Shown: positions 6,548 through 6,620 of the stretch, in pieces
Layout of the letters: each line of letters begins with the position of its first letter
How positions within the stretch are numbered: the first letter of the stretch is position 1
Assembly (NCBI GenBank): GCA_030673645.1
Contig: DAOVIO010000200.1
Coordinates: 1 to 6,620 of the forward strand
Origin: JAGLSB01 sp023135955
GTDB lineage: Bacteria > Bacteroidota > Bacteroidia > Bacteroidales > GCA-2748055
DNA length: 6,620 bases
Direction: 5' to 3'
Position numbers and translations under genes: made by a program
Notes under the pieces: model-generated
Seen by the model: the letters and a program-made list of their open reading frames with translations, nothing else
Database searches by the model: none
Told to the model about the DNA's origin: nothing

Positions 6548-6620
6548 TATAATTCCATCAAATATCTTTCTGCCTCCAAATTCCAAAGACCATTAGTCTT
6601 TGCGACTATTTCGCTTAAAT
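6547..6620 (-). CDS. C-terminal end of an unidentified protein (partial)
   Basis: On the minus strand one frame is open from the window edge to a TAG at 6547-6549, giving 23 residues. It is the only minus-strand frame free of early stops. The composition looks coding, with the end GLWNLEAERYLMEL. The gene converges on the kinase gene and shares the palindrome with it. The pattern of Glu, hydrophobic pair, Lys, Asn-Gly and Trp resembles the ELILKAQGKW tail of KdsC-type HAD phosphatases. That identification is weak because so little is visible. Confidence 0.4.
   Translation of the reverse strand, partial: LSEIVAKTNGLWNLEAERYLMEL

Overview
The window is AT-rich and reads as chromosome of a member of the Bacteroidota, probably near the Bacteroidales or Marinilabiliales. 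Three things point there. The intergenic promoters fit the TTTG / TAnnTTTG form of that phylum. Most genes lack a Shine-Dalgarno sequence. The protein types, especially the PfkB kinase and the single-domain arabinose-5-phosphate isomerase, look like those of Bacteroidales. No mobile element, CRISPR array, tRNA or rRNA was seen.

Layout. Positions 1-120 hold a possible C-terminal tail of an upstream gene and a candidate promoter. A long RelA/SpoT-family (p)ppGpp synthetase follows (121-2316, +). Its N-terminal hydrolase domain has lost every catalytic residue. It converges, with an 11-bp gap, on a zinc-dependent sorbitol/polyol dehydrogenase-like gene on the minus strand (2328-3365). That gene diverges from a tight four-gene plus-strand operon: transaldolase (3481-4434), a CBS-less KdsD-type sugar-phosphate isomerase (4445-5059), an ISOC1-like isochorismatase-fold hydrolase (5049-5591, overlapping the isomerase by 11 bp) and a PfkB-family sugar kinase (5600-6523). 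A strong Bacteroidota-type promoter precedes the transaldolase. The operon ends in a GC-rich imperfect palindrome (6520-6547). A partial minus-strand gene converges on it and runs off the window end.

How the genes fit together. Transaldolase, arabinose-5-phosphate isomerase and the kinase all act on C5-C7 sugar phosphates. The divergent dehydrogenase oxidises polyols or related sugars, so the region from about 2.3 to 6.5 kb looks like a sugar/polyol and pentose-phosphate module, possibly linked to Kdo supply for lipopolysaccharide. The ISOC1-like hydrolase has no obvious place in that chemistry and is the least explained member. I do not see a wholly new system. The most notable points are the hydrolase-dead RelA with a basic RLRD synthetase motif, the operon membership of the ISOC1-like hydrolase, and the palindrome.
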